Positions 41,607 through 51,600 of a stretch of DNA of 64,000 bases are shown one piece after another (the first letter of the stretch is position 1; every line of letters begins with the position of its first letter). Origin of the DNA: Gemmatimonadaceae bacterium (lineage in GTDB: Bacteria > Latescibacterota > UBA2968 > UBA8231); assembly GCA_026706075.1 (NCBI GenBank), contig JAPOZM010000109.1, positions 1 to 64,000 of the forward strand, read 5' to 3'. The notes under the pieces were generated by a model that worked only from the letters and a program-made list of their open reading frames with translations, had not been told where the DNA came from and made no database searches. The position numbers and the translations under genes were made by a program.

Positions 41607-43278
41607 GGGCCGGCAGGCCGTGGAGAGATGTCGTGTAGGGCGTGTCGAGCACGTCGAGGCAGCGCTCGGCCGCGGCGATGCCGGCGAAGAGGGACTCCTC
41701 GAAGAGGGGCAGCCCGGTGGCGTCGCAGGAGGCGAAGGCCAGGGCCCCCCACGGCTGACGCCGCAGGTGGCTCTCGGGCCCCCAGATCAGGCCCGGGGCC
41801 GGACGGACCATGCCGTGGCCCCAGCGGCAGATGTCGATCCCTTCCACCAGACCGGGCAGGTGCGGATGGACGCGCGCCAGGTCGGCCATCACCCTTCGCG
41901 CCCAGGGCTGCGGATCGCTCCGCAGCAACTCCTGCCTGGCCGCGGCCGGGTCCCCGACCAGGGGCAGGTAGTAGACGAGCACCTCCCCCCCGTCCTCAGG
42001 GGCCGGCGAGCTCTGATGGCGGGCGGAGACGTAGCCGACGGAAGGGCTGTCCATCATCACGTTGTCCCAGGCCAGTCCCGCATCGCCCAGCTCCTCGGAG
42101 AGCCTTACGGCGGCCACGAGCCAGGGGACGTAGTCCGGTCCGGCCATGGCCTGCCGCCGGGCCTCGGGCAGGTCCGCCACCACGCGCGCCGCCGTGTGCA
42201 GCTTTCCGGCGTAGACGACCGACCGGGCCCGGACCCGCCGCGGCTCCCCCGTGGGGGCGTGGATGCACAGGGCCTCGGCCGTCGTTCCCCCACCGCGGAG
42301 GCGGAGCACGGCCGTCGCCAGCCACTGTTCCCCGGCCGTCAGCCCGCGCGCCAAGCCGTCGACGAGGAACTGGTTGCCCTGGGGCCAGGTCAGGGTGTCG
42401 GAGGGGTAGTCGTCCCGCAGGCGGTAGTCGTAGTAGCGGCAGGCGAAGTAGTGGATGCCCGCCCAGGCGGAGACGTCGGCGGCGAGGCTGCCGTAGTCGT
42501 CCTTGCAGGCCTGATCGATGAGCCACGCCAGGCGGCGGCTGCGCCAGCCGCGGCTCTCCACGTACTGCGCCATGGTCTGTTCGTCCAGCCGCCGCACCCG
42601 GGCCTCGGAGGTGCTGTAGGCCAGGGGCATGGCGAAGGCCCGGCGGCCGTCCCGCCCGCGGTGCAGGGTCCAGCGCAGCATGTCGTCCTCGAAGGCCCGC
42701 AGCTCCTCCATCTCCCCCTCCCCGGCGTCGGCGAAGGGGTCGAGCCCCTCGACCCAGCCGCCGTCCGACCACAACCTCTCGGCGGGCCAGCGCAGCAGGT
42801 GCTCGGGGTTCACCAGGGGACGGCCGGCGGCGTCGTAGCCGCGGATCACGCCGAGATCGGAGAGCACCTCGTGGACGCAGTCGGCCTCCGCAGGCGGCAC
42901 GTTGATGTAGTGGGCTCCCCAGGGGAATTCCAGGCCGCCGGACCGGCCTGCCATGGCATTGCCGCCCAGGCGGTCCGCGAGCTCGACCAGGAGCAGGCGC
43001 TCCACCCCGGCCTGCCGGAGCTTCCAGCAGGCCGCCAGCCCCGACACGCCGCCCCCGACGACGAGCACGTCGACGGGGGTCTCGGCCGCCGCGGCAAACT
43101 CCGCGGGATCGACGGCGCCCAGCAGCAGGTGGCCGCGCTCCGGCGGCACGGCATCGACGAAGCGCGCCTCCACGTCGCCGACAGGGGGCGGCGGCGGGCG
43201 CTCGGTGCAGGCGTAGGGCAGGCACACGGAGCCGGCCAGGAGCGACTTGAGGAAGCTCCTGCGCGGCAACTGCGGCAT
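41599..43278 (-). CDS. Tat-exported FAD-dependent oxidoreductase (amine-oxidase-like)
   Basis: A 559-aa protein. The N-terminus RRSFLKSLLAGSVCLPYAC has a twin-arginine motif and a possible lipobox Cys. An FAD-binding dinucleotide fold starts near residue 68 (VLVVGGGVSGLAACWKL, then LVELADRLGGNAM), and the C-terminus has a second FAD contact region ending in FAGIAAAERCLDVL. The overall look is of the flavin amine oxidase / protoporphyrinogen oxidase class. Its genes interlock with spermidine synthase (8-bp overlap), so a periplasmic polyamine or modified-amine oxidase is an attractive inference. Confidence 0.8.
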   Translation of the reverse strand: MPQLPRRSFLKSLLAGSVCLPYACTERPPPPPVGDVEARFVDAVPPERGHLLLGAVDPAEFAAAAETPVDVLVVGGGVSGLAACWKLRQAGVERLLLVELADRLGGNAMAGRSGGLEFPWGAHYINVPPAEADCVHEVLSDLGVIRGYDAAGRPLVNPEHLLRWPAERLWSDGGWVEGLDPFADAGEGEMEELRAFEDDMLRWTLHRGRDGRRAFAMPLAYSTSEARVRRLDEQTMAQYVESRGWRSRRLAWLIDQACKDDYGSLAADVSAWAGIHYFACRYYDYRLRDDYPSDTLTWPQGNQFLVDGLARGLTAGEQWLATAVLRLRGGGTTAEALCIHAPTGEPRRVRARSVVYAGKLHTAARVVADLPEARRQAMAGPDYVPWLVAAVRLSEELGDAGLAWDNVMMDSPSVGYVSARHQSSPAPEDGGEVLVYYLPLVGDPAAARQELLRSDPQPWARRVMADLARVHPHLPGLVEGIDICRWGHGMVRPAPGLIWGPESHLRRQPWGALAFASCDATGLPLFEESLFAGIAAAERCLDVLDTPYTTSLHGLPAHG

Positions 43279-43322
43279 GGGTGGGGTACTCTGGGGGGCC
43301 GGGAACCGCTGGCGCGGCCCCG

Positions 43323-44030
43323 TCAGCTGATGCCCATCTTCGACTTGAGCTGGGCCAGCGAGTCCTCCGACTTGGTCGGGCTGCCGCTGGCCAGGGCCTT
43401 GTCGATCTCCTCGTCCACGGAGCCGCCCGCGTCGGCCATCTCGCCGTAGGCCTGCCCCAGGGCCTCCTCTTCGGAGACCTTCTCCTTCATGCGCTCGAGG
43501 AGGGCCACCGTGCCCTTGGTGTCGACGTTGGAGAGGCGCTGGTTGATCTTGCGCGTGGCATTGGCCGTCCGCGCCCGGGCCTTGAGCATGACCAGGTCGT
43601 TCTCGTAGGACGCGACCTTCGACTTGAGCTGATTGACGTTGTTCTGGAGGCTGTCCACCATCTGCTGCTGCTGCTGGGCCTGCTCGGTGGCCTGCAGCGC
43701 CCGGGCCGCCGCCTCCTCCTTGCGGCTCAGGGCCTCCATGGCGAGCCGCTCCGCCTCGGCGTTGTCGACCTCGCCGGCCTGCCCCCGCTGCAGCAGCAGC
43801 ATCGCCTTGCGCTCGTAGTCCCCGGCCAGGCGCTTGGCGTCCTCGGCTTCCTTGGCCATGCGGATCGCCAAGGACTTGACCTCGCCCAGGCTCCTCAGGC
43901 TCTCCTGGAGGTCCTTGCGCAGGTCGCGGACCGCCTGCTCGCTCATCTTGATGGGATCCTCGAGCTTGTCGACGAGGGCGTGGGCCTCGGCCTCACCGGC
44001 TTTGAAGAGGCGATTGAAGATGCCAGCCAT
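43323..44030 (-). CDS. PspA/IM30 (YjfJ-like) membrane-stress coiled-coil protein
   Basis: A 235-aa protein with AAGGAAG before ATG 44030. It starts MAGIFNRLFKAGEAEAHALV and is nearly all coiled coil (EAEDAKRLAGDYERKAMLLL, QQQQQMVDSLQNNVNQLKSK), with the PspA-type TANATRKINQRLS segment. These proteins form ESCRT-III-like assemblies on damaged membranes. It lies between a YjfI/YbjN-like gene and the FAD oxidoreductase, the same neighbourhood as E. coli yjfI-yjfJ. Confidence 0.92.
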   Translation of the reverse strand: MAGIFNRLFKAGEAEAHALVDKLEDPIKMSEQAVRDLRKDLQESLRSLGEVKSLAIRMAKEAEDAKRLAGDYERKAMLLLQRGQAGEVDNAEAERLAMEALSRKEEAAARALQATEQAQQQQQMVDSLQNNVNQLKSKVASYENDLVMLKARARTANATRKINQRLSNVDTKGTVALLERMKEKVSEEEALGQAYGEMADAGGSVDEEIDKALASGSPTKSEDSLAQLKSKMGIS

Positions 44031-44075
44031 TTCCGACTTCCTTGTGTCGTGGTGAGAGCTCGCAGCGGACCGGGC

Positions 44076-44471
44076 TCAGGCGAGGAAGCCGAGAAGCTCG
44101 TCGCCGTTCTCCGCCAGGCCCAGACTGAGGGCGTTGATTGTCGTCTCCAGCTCGTTCAGATCGAGGTTGTCGAGGGCGAGGGTGTTGCGGTAGAGGAGGA
44201 GGTTCCCCTCCTCGTTGAGGATGAAGGCGCCGAAGACGAGGCTGCGGTTCATCTGCAGGATGCGCCGGTAGACGGCCGCCGGCACTTCGCCCTCGAACTT
44301 GAGGATCAGTTGCTCCAGCACGACCAGGTCGTCTTCGCAGTCGATGACCAGCTCGTGGATACCGCGTTCCGCGTCGTTGATGACGACGATTTCTTCTTCG
44401 GGGATCTCCTCGTCGATGGAGAAACCCAACTCCAGTATGTATTCCTTGACGCGCTCGAAGTGATCTGTCAT
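44076..44471 (-). CDS. YjfI (DUF2170)-like or YbjN/CesT-fold small protein
   Basis: A 131-aa acidic protein with AGAGGG before ATG 44471. The pattern ILQMNRSLVFGAFILNEEGN then LLLYRNTLALDNLDLNELE is like YbjN/CesT-type chaperone folds, while its size, its tail (LAENGDELLGFLA) and its position directly before a PspA gene match E. coli YjfI. I cannot separate the two possibilities. A chaperone or regulator of the PspA protein is a reasonable inference. Confidence 0.65.
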   Translation of the reverse strand: MTDHFERVKEYILELGFSIDEEIPEEEIVVINDAERGIHELVIDCEDDLVVLEQLILKFEGEVPAAVYRRILQMNRSLVFGAFILNEEGNLLLYRNTLALDNLDLNELETTINALSLGLAENGDELLGFLA

Positions 44472-44537
44472 GGGCCCTCTTGAATCTGCTCGGTTGCGGC
44501 GGCCACGGACCGCCGGCTCCGGCGTGGTTGCGCCGCG

Positions 44538-44894
44538 TCAGCCTCTCCCGTTCCCCCGCTCCAGGGCCGCCTCCAGCTCCTGACAGGCTCGCGTCAGTCT
44601 GGCGGTGATCTCGCCGGCCAGCCGCTGCTTCTCGACGTCCGCGCCGTGCAGATCGGGGTGGTACTTCTTCATCAGGTCCTTCCAGGCCGCGCGCACGGTG
44701 GCCGCATCGGAACCGTAGGGAATCTCGAGGTTGGCGTAGTACCCGGCCAGCTTCTCGTCCGGTGCCGGCGCGGCCGGCCCGGGATCACCCGGCCGGTCGT
44801 GAATCGGTTGCTCGTCGATGGACGGCGGAGGCGACCGGGATCCGACCTGGGCGCGGGTGAGGTGAAAGAGTCGGCGGAGGAGATCTGCGGACAC
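44538..44894 (-). CDS. Small J-domain (DnaJ-like) co-chaperone
   Basis: A 118-aa protein. GTG 44894 is taken as the start because it lies about 30 nt after a good promoter. The N-terminal third is basic and flexible; the rest is a J domain with YYANLEIPYGSDAATVRAAW and the HPD signature in KKYHPDLH. J domains stimulate Hsp70 ATPase. No zinc finger or substrate domain follows. As the first gene of the PspA/polyamine operon it may recruit DnaK to PspA assemblies, as J proteins do for related ESCRT-like rods. Confidence 0.8.
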   Translation of the reverse strand: MSADLLRRLFHLTRAQVGSRSPPPSIDEQPIHDRPGDPGPAAPAPDEKLAGYYANLEIPYGSDAATVRAAWKDLMKKYHPDLHGADVEKQRLAGEITARLTRACQELEAALERGNGRG

Positions 44895-44931
44895 TCGAAT
44901 CGACTGTGATTGCGGCGTGGGGTGATTCGCG

Positions 44932-44960
44932 AATATACCCCGCCGGCTGACCCCGGTCCA
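44932..44960 (-). promoter_or_regulatory. Promoter of the J-domain/PspA/polyamine operon
   Basis: On the minus strand TGGACC (44960-44955) and TATATT (44937-44932) are 17 bp apart. Transcription would begin near 44925, giving a leader of about 31 nt to GTG 44894. This is the only AT-rich patch in the 206-bp gap after the preceding gene, and no other clear promoter is seen within the operon. Confidence 0.5.
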
Positions 44961-45100
44961 GACGGCGCACCAGCACAGAGCAGGGTGCCGGGCATGGGCC
45001 CGCCGGTGTCCGTGCAGCCCGGTGAGGCCGCGATTGCGCGTCCCGTCGCGAGGGGAGACAGCGACTTCGGCGAGACGCTCTCCGCTCCGCCCGCGGCTCG

Positions 45101-46939
45101 TCAGCCGTCGGCCAGACCCATCAGGCGGCGGCCGGCGTCGGTGAGGCGGTTGGGTGTCCACGCCGGCTCCCAGGTCAGCTCGACGGTGACCGAGCCGACG
45201 CCCGGCAGCTGCTCCAGCCGCACCCTCAGCGGCCTGGCGAGGAAGTCGTGCTTCGGCCGCCCCCGGTGGGGCATCGTCATCACCACGCGGACGTCTTCGC
45301 CGCGGGTGCGCACGTCGTAGATGTAGCCCATGTCGACGAGGCTGGCGTCGACGGCGCCGAGCTGGTCCTCGCGGACCTCCCCCATGGCCTCCCAGAGGGC
45401 GAGCTTCAGGGGCCGGTCCGTGGGGCGCTCGCCGACCCGAGCCAGGGGCTGGCCCCCCTCCGAGGCGCCCCCGGCCGGGGCCGCCAACGGCGTTCCGCCG
45501 GCTTCGGCCACCAGCGGCGACAGCAGGCGTTGGCGGAGCGCTTCCAGCCCCGCGGCGCCGCCCGGCCGGGGATAGGGCGCCAGCAGGTAGGCGTTGCGCT
45601 GCACGAGGGCCATTCCGGCCTGCAGCCAGGCGCTGTCGCGCAACATGGGACGGCACCAGACCGACGCGTGAGGGGGCTTGCCCGGCCTGGCGTGGTCGAG
45701 GGTGATGTCGAGGTGCTGATGGAGCCTCGCCGGTGAGGTGCCCTCCGGTCCGGCGCCGGGCGATCCTTCGAGATGGTGGTCCAGGTAGATGGCGAAGATG
45801 CTGTCCCGGCTCTGGCGATGGTAGAAGCCGGCGCCCCAGACGTGGTCGATCTGCTCCGGCGGCACCGGGCCCTCGTGGACGCGGCCTTCCCCGTCCATCC
45901 ACAGGGAGGCGTCGAAAGGCCGGCCGCCGAAGTACCACTCGTCGTCGCGGGCCACGTGGGCGCAGAAGCCGCGGGTCGCCTCCATGCGGCCGTCCTTTAG
46001 GAACCAGGGGACGCCGGCGTAGAAGGTGTAGGTCAGGTCCATGAACAGGCGGCTGGGCGTGAACAGCGGATGGACCGGGCTGTGGGGAAAGCCGAAGCGC
46101 CGCACGATGGCGCACAAAGGACCGCGCACCACCTCGTAGTGGGGGCACTCGGCCCAGTTCGTCACCCGCATCTTCTGGAAGGCCCCGGCCGTGGTGTAGT
46201 CGTGGGCCCAGTCGAGGTTGGGAGGCTCGCCGTGGCCGTCCCCGTGGGTGGACAGCCGCAGCCCGCCCAGGTGCCATCGGGGCGTCAGGGACTCGAGCTG
46301 ACCCATCTGCCGGGAGAGGGCGGCCACGTAGTGGGGGGTCTCGATCTCCAGGCCGACGCCCTCCCCCCGGACGCTCAGGCGGCTGGGGTAGTCGGGCAGC
46401 TCGGCGGCGGGGTTGCCGCAAAAGACGAGGAAGACGGCCTCGCCGGCGGCGGGGACATCGGCTTCGAAGACCAGGCGGGCGAACCAGTGCGGCCCCCGGC
46501 GGACCTCCCCGTAGACCTGGCTGGGGACCTCGCACGGCCGGCCGTCCTCGAGCCGTGCGACCCGCAGCTCGCGTTGCGGCGAGGCCACCTCCTCCGCGGG
46601 CATGCAGACGAGGAGGTCCAGGGGCTCGGCCTGCCGCGGCTGGCCGATCGACTCCCCGAGGCGCACGGACTGCCACAGCTCCCAGCCGTCGGCCCATCGG
46701 GACCAGGGCTCCGGCAGCCCCCCGCTCGGCTGCCAGCCGTGGCCGGGGAGGTCGGCGGGCCCCGGGTCGGCGCCCATCATGCGCTCGTTGGCGACCGTCT
46801 CCTTGATCGAGGCGGCCAGGCCCAGGGCCAGCTCGTGGTTCCCCGAGCGCAGCGCCCGCCTCAGCATCTCGACCTTGATGTCGACGCCATCGGTGCGATC
46901 GGCCCAGGTCGGCTCGAGATCCCGCGCGTCGGCGCTCAT
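45101..46939 (-). CDS. Large beta-sandwich protein fused to a C-terminal DUF59 (MIP18/SufT-like) domain
   Basis: A 612-aa protein. Residues about 90-500 look like a carbohydrate-related beta-sandwich (FTPSRLFMDLTYTFYAGVPW, DHVWGAGFYHRQSRDSIFA). Residues about 510-612 form a DUF59 domain (ALWEAMGEVREDQLGAVDAS, VELTWEPAWTPNRLTDAG). In iron-sulfur assembly DUF59 proteins a conserved Cys normally follows the central strand in GCP; here that position reads GRP, so the Cys is lost. The N-terminus (residues 1-60) is a short helical segment. The gene overlaps the CsgG-like gene by ATGA. Function is unknown. Confidence 0.6.
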   Translation of the reverse strand: MSADARDLEPTWADRTDGVDIKVEMLRRALRSGNHELALGLAASIKETVANERMMGADPGPADLPGHGWQPSGGLPEPWSRWADGWELWQSVRLGESIGQPRQAEPLDLLVCMPAEEVASPQRELRVARLEDGRPCEVPSQVYGEVRRGPHWFARLVFEADVPAAGEAVFLVFCGNPAAELPDYPSRLSVRGEGVGLEIETPHYVAALSRQMGQLESLTPRWHLGGLRLSTHGDGHGEPPNLDWAHDYTTAGAFQKMRVTNWAECPHYEVVRGPLCAIVRRFGFPHSPVHPLFTPSRLFMDLTYTFYAGVPWFLKDGRMEATRGFCAHVARDDEWYFGGRPFDASLWMDGEGRVHEGPVPPEQIDHVWGAGFYHRQSRDSIFAIYLDHHLEGSPGAGPEGTSPARLHQHLDITLDHARPGKPPHASVWCRPMLRDSAWLQAGMALVQRNAYLLAPYPRPGGAAGLEALRQRLLSPLVAEAGGTPLAAPAGGASEGGQPLARVGERPTDRPLKLALWEAMGEVREDQLGAVDASLVDMGYIYDVRTRGEDVRVVMTMPHRGRPKHDFLARPLRVRLEQLPGVGSVTVELTWEPAWTPNRLTDAGRRLMGLADG

Positions 46940-47868
46940 CGATCTCCCCTCCAGGTATCGCCCTCAGGCGGGGAACGAAGGAGGTCCCCCGCCTCGACGG
47001 CCCCCTCGCCCTCGAGGGTCCGGAACCTCGACAGGTGGGCCGCGAAGACCTCGACGATCTGCACCGTCCCCACCCGCTGCGTGTCCCGCCGGGAGTGGAC
47101 GGCGAGACGGATGCCTGCCTCGACCCGGTCCGCCCGGCCGAGGTTCACGAATCCTCCGTCGCCTTCGAGGCTGAGAACCTTCCCCTCCACCGCTGAGACC
47201 ACGGCCCGGGCCGACAGCTCCCCGGCGATCTGGCCGAGGGCGTCGAGGGTGGCGGCGCCCACGATCGTGTCGCGGAACTCCGGCGCGCCGAAGGGGACCT
47301 CGTTGAGGCGGGCGAGGGCGGCTTCCGTCTCGGTGGTCCGGCCCAGCAGGGTCACCCCCAGATCCTTGTCTTTCGCCTCCGCCCGGCCGCGGATCTCCTC
47401 GCCGTCGCGGGCCCCCGTCAGGACTCGCGTCAGGCGGGCGTCGACCTCGACGAGAACGGAGTAGGAGGTGAACCCGCCCACGAGGGGGCTGCCCACGTTG
47501 AAGCGCTTGATGGCGAAGCGCCGCACGTCCCCGGCGAGGACCAGGTCGGCCCCGGCCTCGCGGCCTGCGAGCAGCTCCCGGTCCTGCCTCGAGGCGCCGT
47601 CCCCGCCCTTGGCGGCGGGAGCGGCGAGGGTGTCGAAGGGCAGGACCTCGAAGGCGCCGCCCTCGCGCAGCAGCTCGCTCAGCAGTTGCGGGACCCCCTG
47701 CCGGAGCTTCCAGGTGCCGCGGAACTCGCTGTGGTCCTCGAAAGGGATCACCAGGACCCGCTCCCCCCGCTGGGCGGCCGGGGAGCAGACCGGATACAGA
47801 AGAAGGAGCGGCAGGAACAGCTTGACCGGCCGCGAGGGAAGGGGCCGGCAGGAACTAGCCTCTGGCAC
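46936..47868 (-). CDS. Secreted CsgG/FlgT-like protein
   Basis: A 310-aa protein from GTG 47868 with a signal peptide (LFLPLLLLYPVCSPAA). The N-terminal half has the CsgG-like pattern VLVIPFEDHSEF, GADLVLAGDVRRFA and SVLVEVDARLTRVLTG, and the C-terminal 80 residues resemble FlgT-C (VVSAVEGKVLSLEGDGGFVN). CsgG forms outer-membrane pores and FlgT supports the flagellar base, so an outer-membrane or periplasmic ring role is plausible. It sits between a lipoprotein and the DUF59 fusion in the envelope operon. Confidence 0.65.
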   Translation of the reverse strand: MPEASSCRPLPSRPVKLFLPLLLLYPVCSPAAQRGERVLVIPFEDHSEFRGTWKLRQGVPQLLSELLREGGAFEVLPFDTLAAPAAKGGDGASRQDRELLAGREAGADLVLAGDVRRFAIKRFNVGSPLVGGFTSYSVLVEVDARLTRVLTGARDGEEIRGRAEAKDKDLGVTLLGRTTETEAALARLNEVPFGAPEFRDTIVGAATLDALGQIAGELSARAVVSAVEGKVLSLEGDGGFVNLGRADRVEAGIRLAVHSRRDTQRVGTVQIVEVFAAHLSRFRTLEGEGAVEAGDLLRSPPEGDTWRGDR

Positions 47869-47877
47869 TGAGCGGCT

Positions 47878-48672
47878 TCAGGACTGGCCGCTGTCGCTCA
47901 CCAGCGTCTCGTCCTCTTCCTCCACCTCCCACATCTCGATCTGGCGGCGGAAGTCGAAGCGGCAGTCGATCGTCTCCAGGGGCACGCCGAACTCGTCGAA
48001 CTTGAGGGTGAACTCCTGGAGCACCAGGCGCACGCGCCGCACGTCGCGCTCGAGGGCGTCGAAGGCGATGAGGCCGCTGTAGTTCTCGCCCTTGAAGATC
48101 GGCTGGCTCTCGGCGTAGTTGAGGCTGCGCACGTGGCCCATGCGCACCTCGAAGCGGTAGAACTCGTTGCCGCTCTGCCCCCTCAGACCCCGGTAGTAGC
48201 GCTCGAAGCTGTTGTAGGGCGAGGTGGAGGGGATGCCGTAGGAGTTCAGCTCATCGCCCTGGTCGGTGAGCAGGACCGCCTCGATGGGGTTGAGCTGGAC
48301 CTTGGCGAAGGTCTGGTTGAAGACGCTGACCCGGAAGGTGGTGAACCGGTCGGGGGTGTAGCCCACGTCGCCGTCCACGTGGTCGCCGTAGGTGTAGGGG
48401 TTCGTCGAGTACTTCCCCTTGAAGGAGTCCTCCGGCAGCTGGGCGTTGAGCTCGGCGTCGGTGAGGAAGCGCACGTTGAGGCGCAGCCCCTCCATGACGT
48501 ACGAGATGGAGCCGTCCCCCTCGGTGCGGTAGAGCTCGCCGGCCTGACCGCCCTCGGCGGGCACCATGAAGGAGTTGTAGTGGATCTTCGGCGGGAAGAT
48601 GATGCATCCCGCCGCGGCCAGGGCCGCGGCGCAGGCCATCGTCCAGCCGGTCGCCTTTCGCCAGGAACTCAT
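47878..48672 (-). CDS. Lipoprotein of the envelope operon
   Basis: A 264-aa protein with a lipobox ALAAAGC (Cys23). The rest is a beta-rich domain (YVMEGLRLNVRFLTDAELN, TTFRVSVFNQTFAKVQLNP). No known family was recognised. It lies 23 bp after the large TPR gene and 9 bp before the CsgG-like gene, in line with an outer-membrane-anchored partner. Confidence 0.75.
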   Translation of the reverse strand: MSSWRKATGWTMACAAALAAAGCIIFPPKIHYNSFMVPAEGGQAGELYRTEGDGSISYVMEGLRLNVRFLTDAELNAQLPEDSFKGKYSTNPYTYGDHVDGDVGYTPDRFTTFRVSVFNQTFAKVQLNPIEAVLLTDQGDELNSYGIPSTSPYNSFERYYRGLRGQSGNEFYRFEVRMGHVRSLNYAESQPIFKGENYSGLIAFDALERDVRRVRLVLQEFTLKFDEFGVPLETIDCRFDFRRQIEMWEVEEEDETLVSDSGQS

Positions 48673-48695
48673 TGCCTCACCCTTTCTCTCCGTCC

Positions 48696-51600
48696 TCAGA
48701 GCCGGGAGGTGACGATCCAGTCGCGGTGGCCCTTGGCGAACTGGAACGCCTCCTGGCTCGCCTTCTCCTGCTCGTAGAGGGCGATGACCTTGTCGTAGGC
48801 CTGCACCGCCTCCTGCCACCGGCGCAGGAACTCGTAGCAGATGCCGAGGTTGCTCAGGGCGCCGACCTCGACCTCGGTGCCGGGGTATTTCTCCATGAGG
48901 GCTGTGAAGAGGGGGGCGGCCTCCTCGAACTTGCGCACGGCTTCGTCCCCCCTGGCCTCCTTGTCGAGGCTCAGGCCCTCGCTGAAGACCGCCATGGCCC
49001 GCTCGTACTCGTTGTAGGCGATGATCTCGCGCACCTTGCGCAGGACCTCGGGGACCTCGCGGGCGATGGCGGAGCCGCCGTGCTCGGCGAGCACGATCCG
49101 GTACTCGCTCTGGGCCCTCTCGTACTCCTCCTTGTTGAAGTAGTAGTCGCCGAGGGTGAACCGGGCGTCGGCGACGAACTCGCTGCCGGGGTAGGTGCTC
49201 AGCAGCCGCTCCAGGCCGGCGATGAAGGCCTCCTCGTCCTTGGCCTCGTAGTGGGCCCAGGCGAGGTTGTACATCGCATCGTCGCTGAAGGGTGACTCGG
49301 GATAGCTCTCCAGGAGCCGCCCGTAGAGGGCGGCCACCTCGTCGAAGCGGCCCAGGTTGAAGGCGCTCTCGGCGGAGCGCATCAGCGCCTCGGCGGCCAC
49401 CTCGGCGTTGGGGAACCTGTCCACGAGGCCCCGGAAGGCCTCCAGGGACTGGTCCCACTCCCTGAGGTTGAAGTGGGCGTACCCAAGGTAGTACTGGCCG
49501 TACAAGGCGTTGGGGGAGCGCGGGAAGCGCTTCACGAAGTCGGCCAGGGTGCGGGTGGCGTCGTCGAGGCGGTCGCCCTCGAAGTAGAGGGTGCCGAGGC
49601 CGTAGGCCATATCGGGCGAGTACCAGGAGGAGGGGAAGCGCCGCAGGCCCTCGGCGTAGGTGGCCATGGCGGCGTCGGCCTGGCCGCTGCGGTACTGGCT
49701 CTCGCCGATGAGGTAGTACACCAGCTCGTCGATCCAGTACTCCTTGTGCTCGAGGCTGTCCTCGAACTCCTGGTCCAGGATCTGCCGGCCCGTGGCGATG
49801 GCCATGTCGAACTGCTCCAGCTCGAAGAACAGCTCGAGCATGAGCACCATGTACTCGGCCCGCTCGGTGGCGTCGGCGGAGGTCTCGGCGAGCCGGCCGT
49901 AGCTGGCCAGGGCCTCCTGCTGGCGGTCGAGGCGCAGGTAGGCCAGGCCGAGCATCTTCTGCGCCGGGCCGCGGATGCGCTCGTTGCCCGAGTCGACCAG
50001 CACCCGCAGGTCCTTCTCGGCCTCGGCGTAGCGCTCGAGGCGGGAGTAGCCCGTCCCGCGGTCGTAGCGGGCGATCTCCACCAGGGCCGGGTCGGCGGTG
50101 AGGGCGATCGTCCGCGTGAAGGCCTCCACGGCGGGCTCGTAATCCTGCCGGCCGGCCCAGGCCTTGCCCGCCAGGTAGTGATACTGGGCGCGCTCGCCGT
50201 CGTTTCCGGCGGCCTCCATGCCCGCGGAGAGCACCCCCAGGGCACTGTCGTAGCGCTCCAGGCTCACGTAGGCGCGGCCGGCCTCCAGGCGGGAGAGGGA
50301 GAACTGCGGCGCCGAGCGGCGTACGGCGAGGAACTCCTCCACGGCCCCCTCCAGGTCGCCTCCTTTCTGCAGGACGAGGCCCAGCTCGAAGCGGGCGATG
50401 TCGAGGTGGGTGGAGTCGCGGGCCTCGGCGATGATCTCGGCGTAGACGCCGGCGGAGCGGTCGAACTCCTCGCGGCCGAAGTACATGCGCGCCAGTTGGA
50501 ACCGCGAGCTGCGGGCATAGGTGCCGGCGGGGTCCTCGGCGATGATGCCGCGGAAGGCCGCCACCGCCTCGGCGAGCTCGGCTTCCCCGCCCATCCGCTG
50601 CTTGCAGAGGGCGGCGTTGAAGCGGGCGGCGGTGAGGAAGCTCGGGTCGGAGTACTGGTCGAGGATGGCGGAGTACGCCTCCAGAGCCCGGCCGTAGGCC
50701 TCGCGGCTCTCCTCCCCGGCCTGGGCGAGGCCCTCGGCCTCGGCGTAGCGGGCCTGGCCGATCTCGAACCAGGCGTTGCCCGGGGTGAACCCGGCCTGCT
50801 GCGCAACCTCGGCGTATCCCTTCAGGTAGACGTTGTACTCGCGGACGGCGTCGTCGAAGAGGTCCTCGCCCCACTCCCGGCTCGCCTCGGCGTAGCGCTT
50901 GGCCAGCTGGAACTGCATGCGCGCCTTGAAGATGCGGTTCGGGATGTTGTCGATCGCCTCGCGGTAGACGGCGACGCAGGGCTCCAGGCGGCGGTTCTCG
51001 AAGTGCATGTCCGCCAGGCTCTGGTAGGCGCGCTCCACGAGGCGCCGCTCCCGGGCGAAGACCGAGATCACCACGCGGTACGACGCCTCGGCCTGCTCGA
51101 ACTCCCCCAGCCGGCTGTAGCTGTCGCCGATGCGGATCTGGGCCTTGGCGGTCAGCTCGTACTCGGTCTCGTCCACGAGGCCGGCGACCTTCTCGAACTG
51201 CATCCGCTGGATCTCCTGCTCGGTCAGCTCGAGGATGTCGGCGCGGTCCACCAGCCGCTGGTACCAGGGGATCGCCTCGGCGTAGCGGCCCTGGTCGTAC
51301 CAGCACTCCCCGATCTGGAACAGGGCCCGGCTCACGTGGAAGCCGGACTCGAAGCGCTCCGTCAGCTCGGTGAAGGCATCGATGCTGCGGGCATGGTCCC
51401 CGAGCTCGTACCAGGACCAGCCGATGTTGTAGAGGGCCTCCACGAGGTAGGCGCTGTCGGGATACCTGTCGACGAACTCCCGGCCCACGCGGATGACCTC
51501 CTGGTAGCGCCGGGCGGTGTACCAGCTCGTCATGATCCGGCTCATGGCGAGGACGCGCAGCTCCTCGGAGCCGGACTGCTTCTCGACCCGGGAGAAGTGG

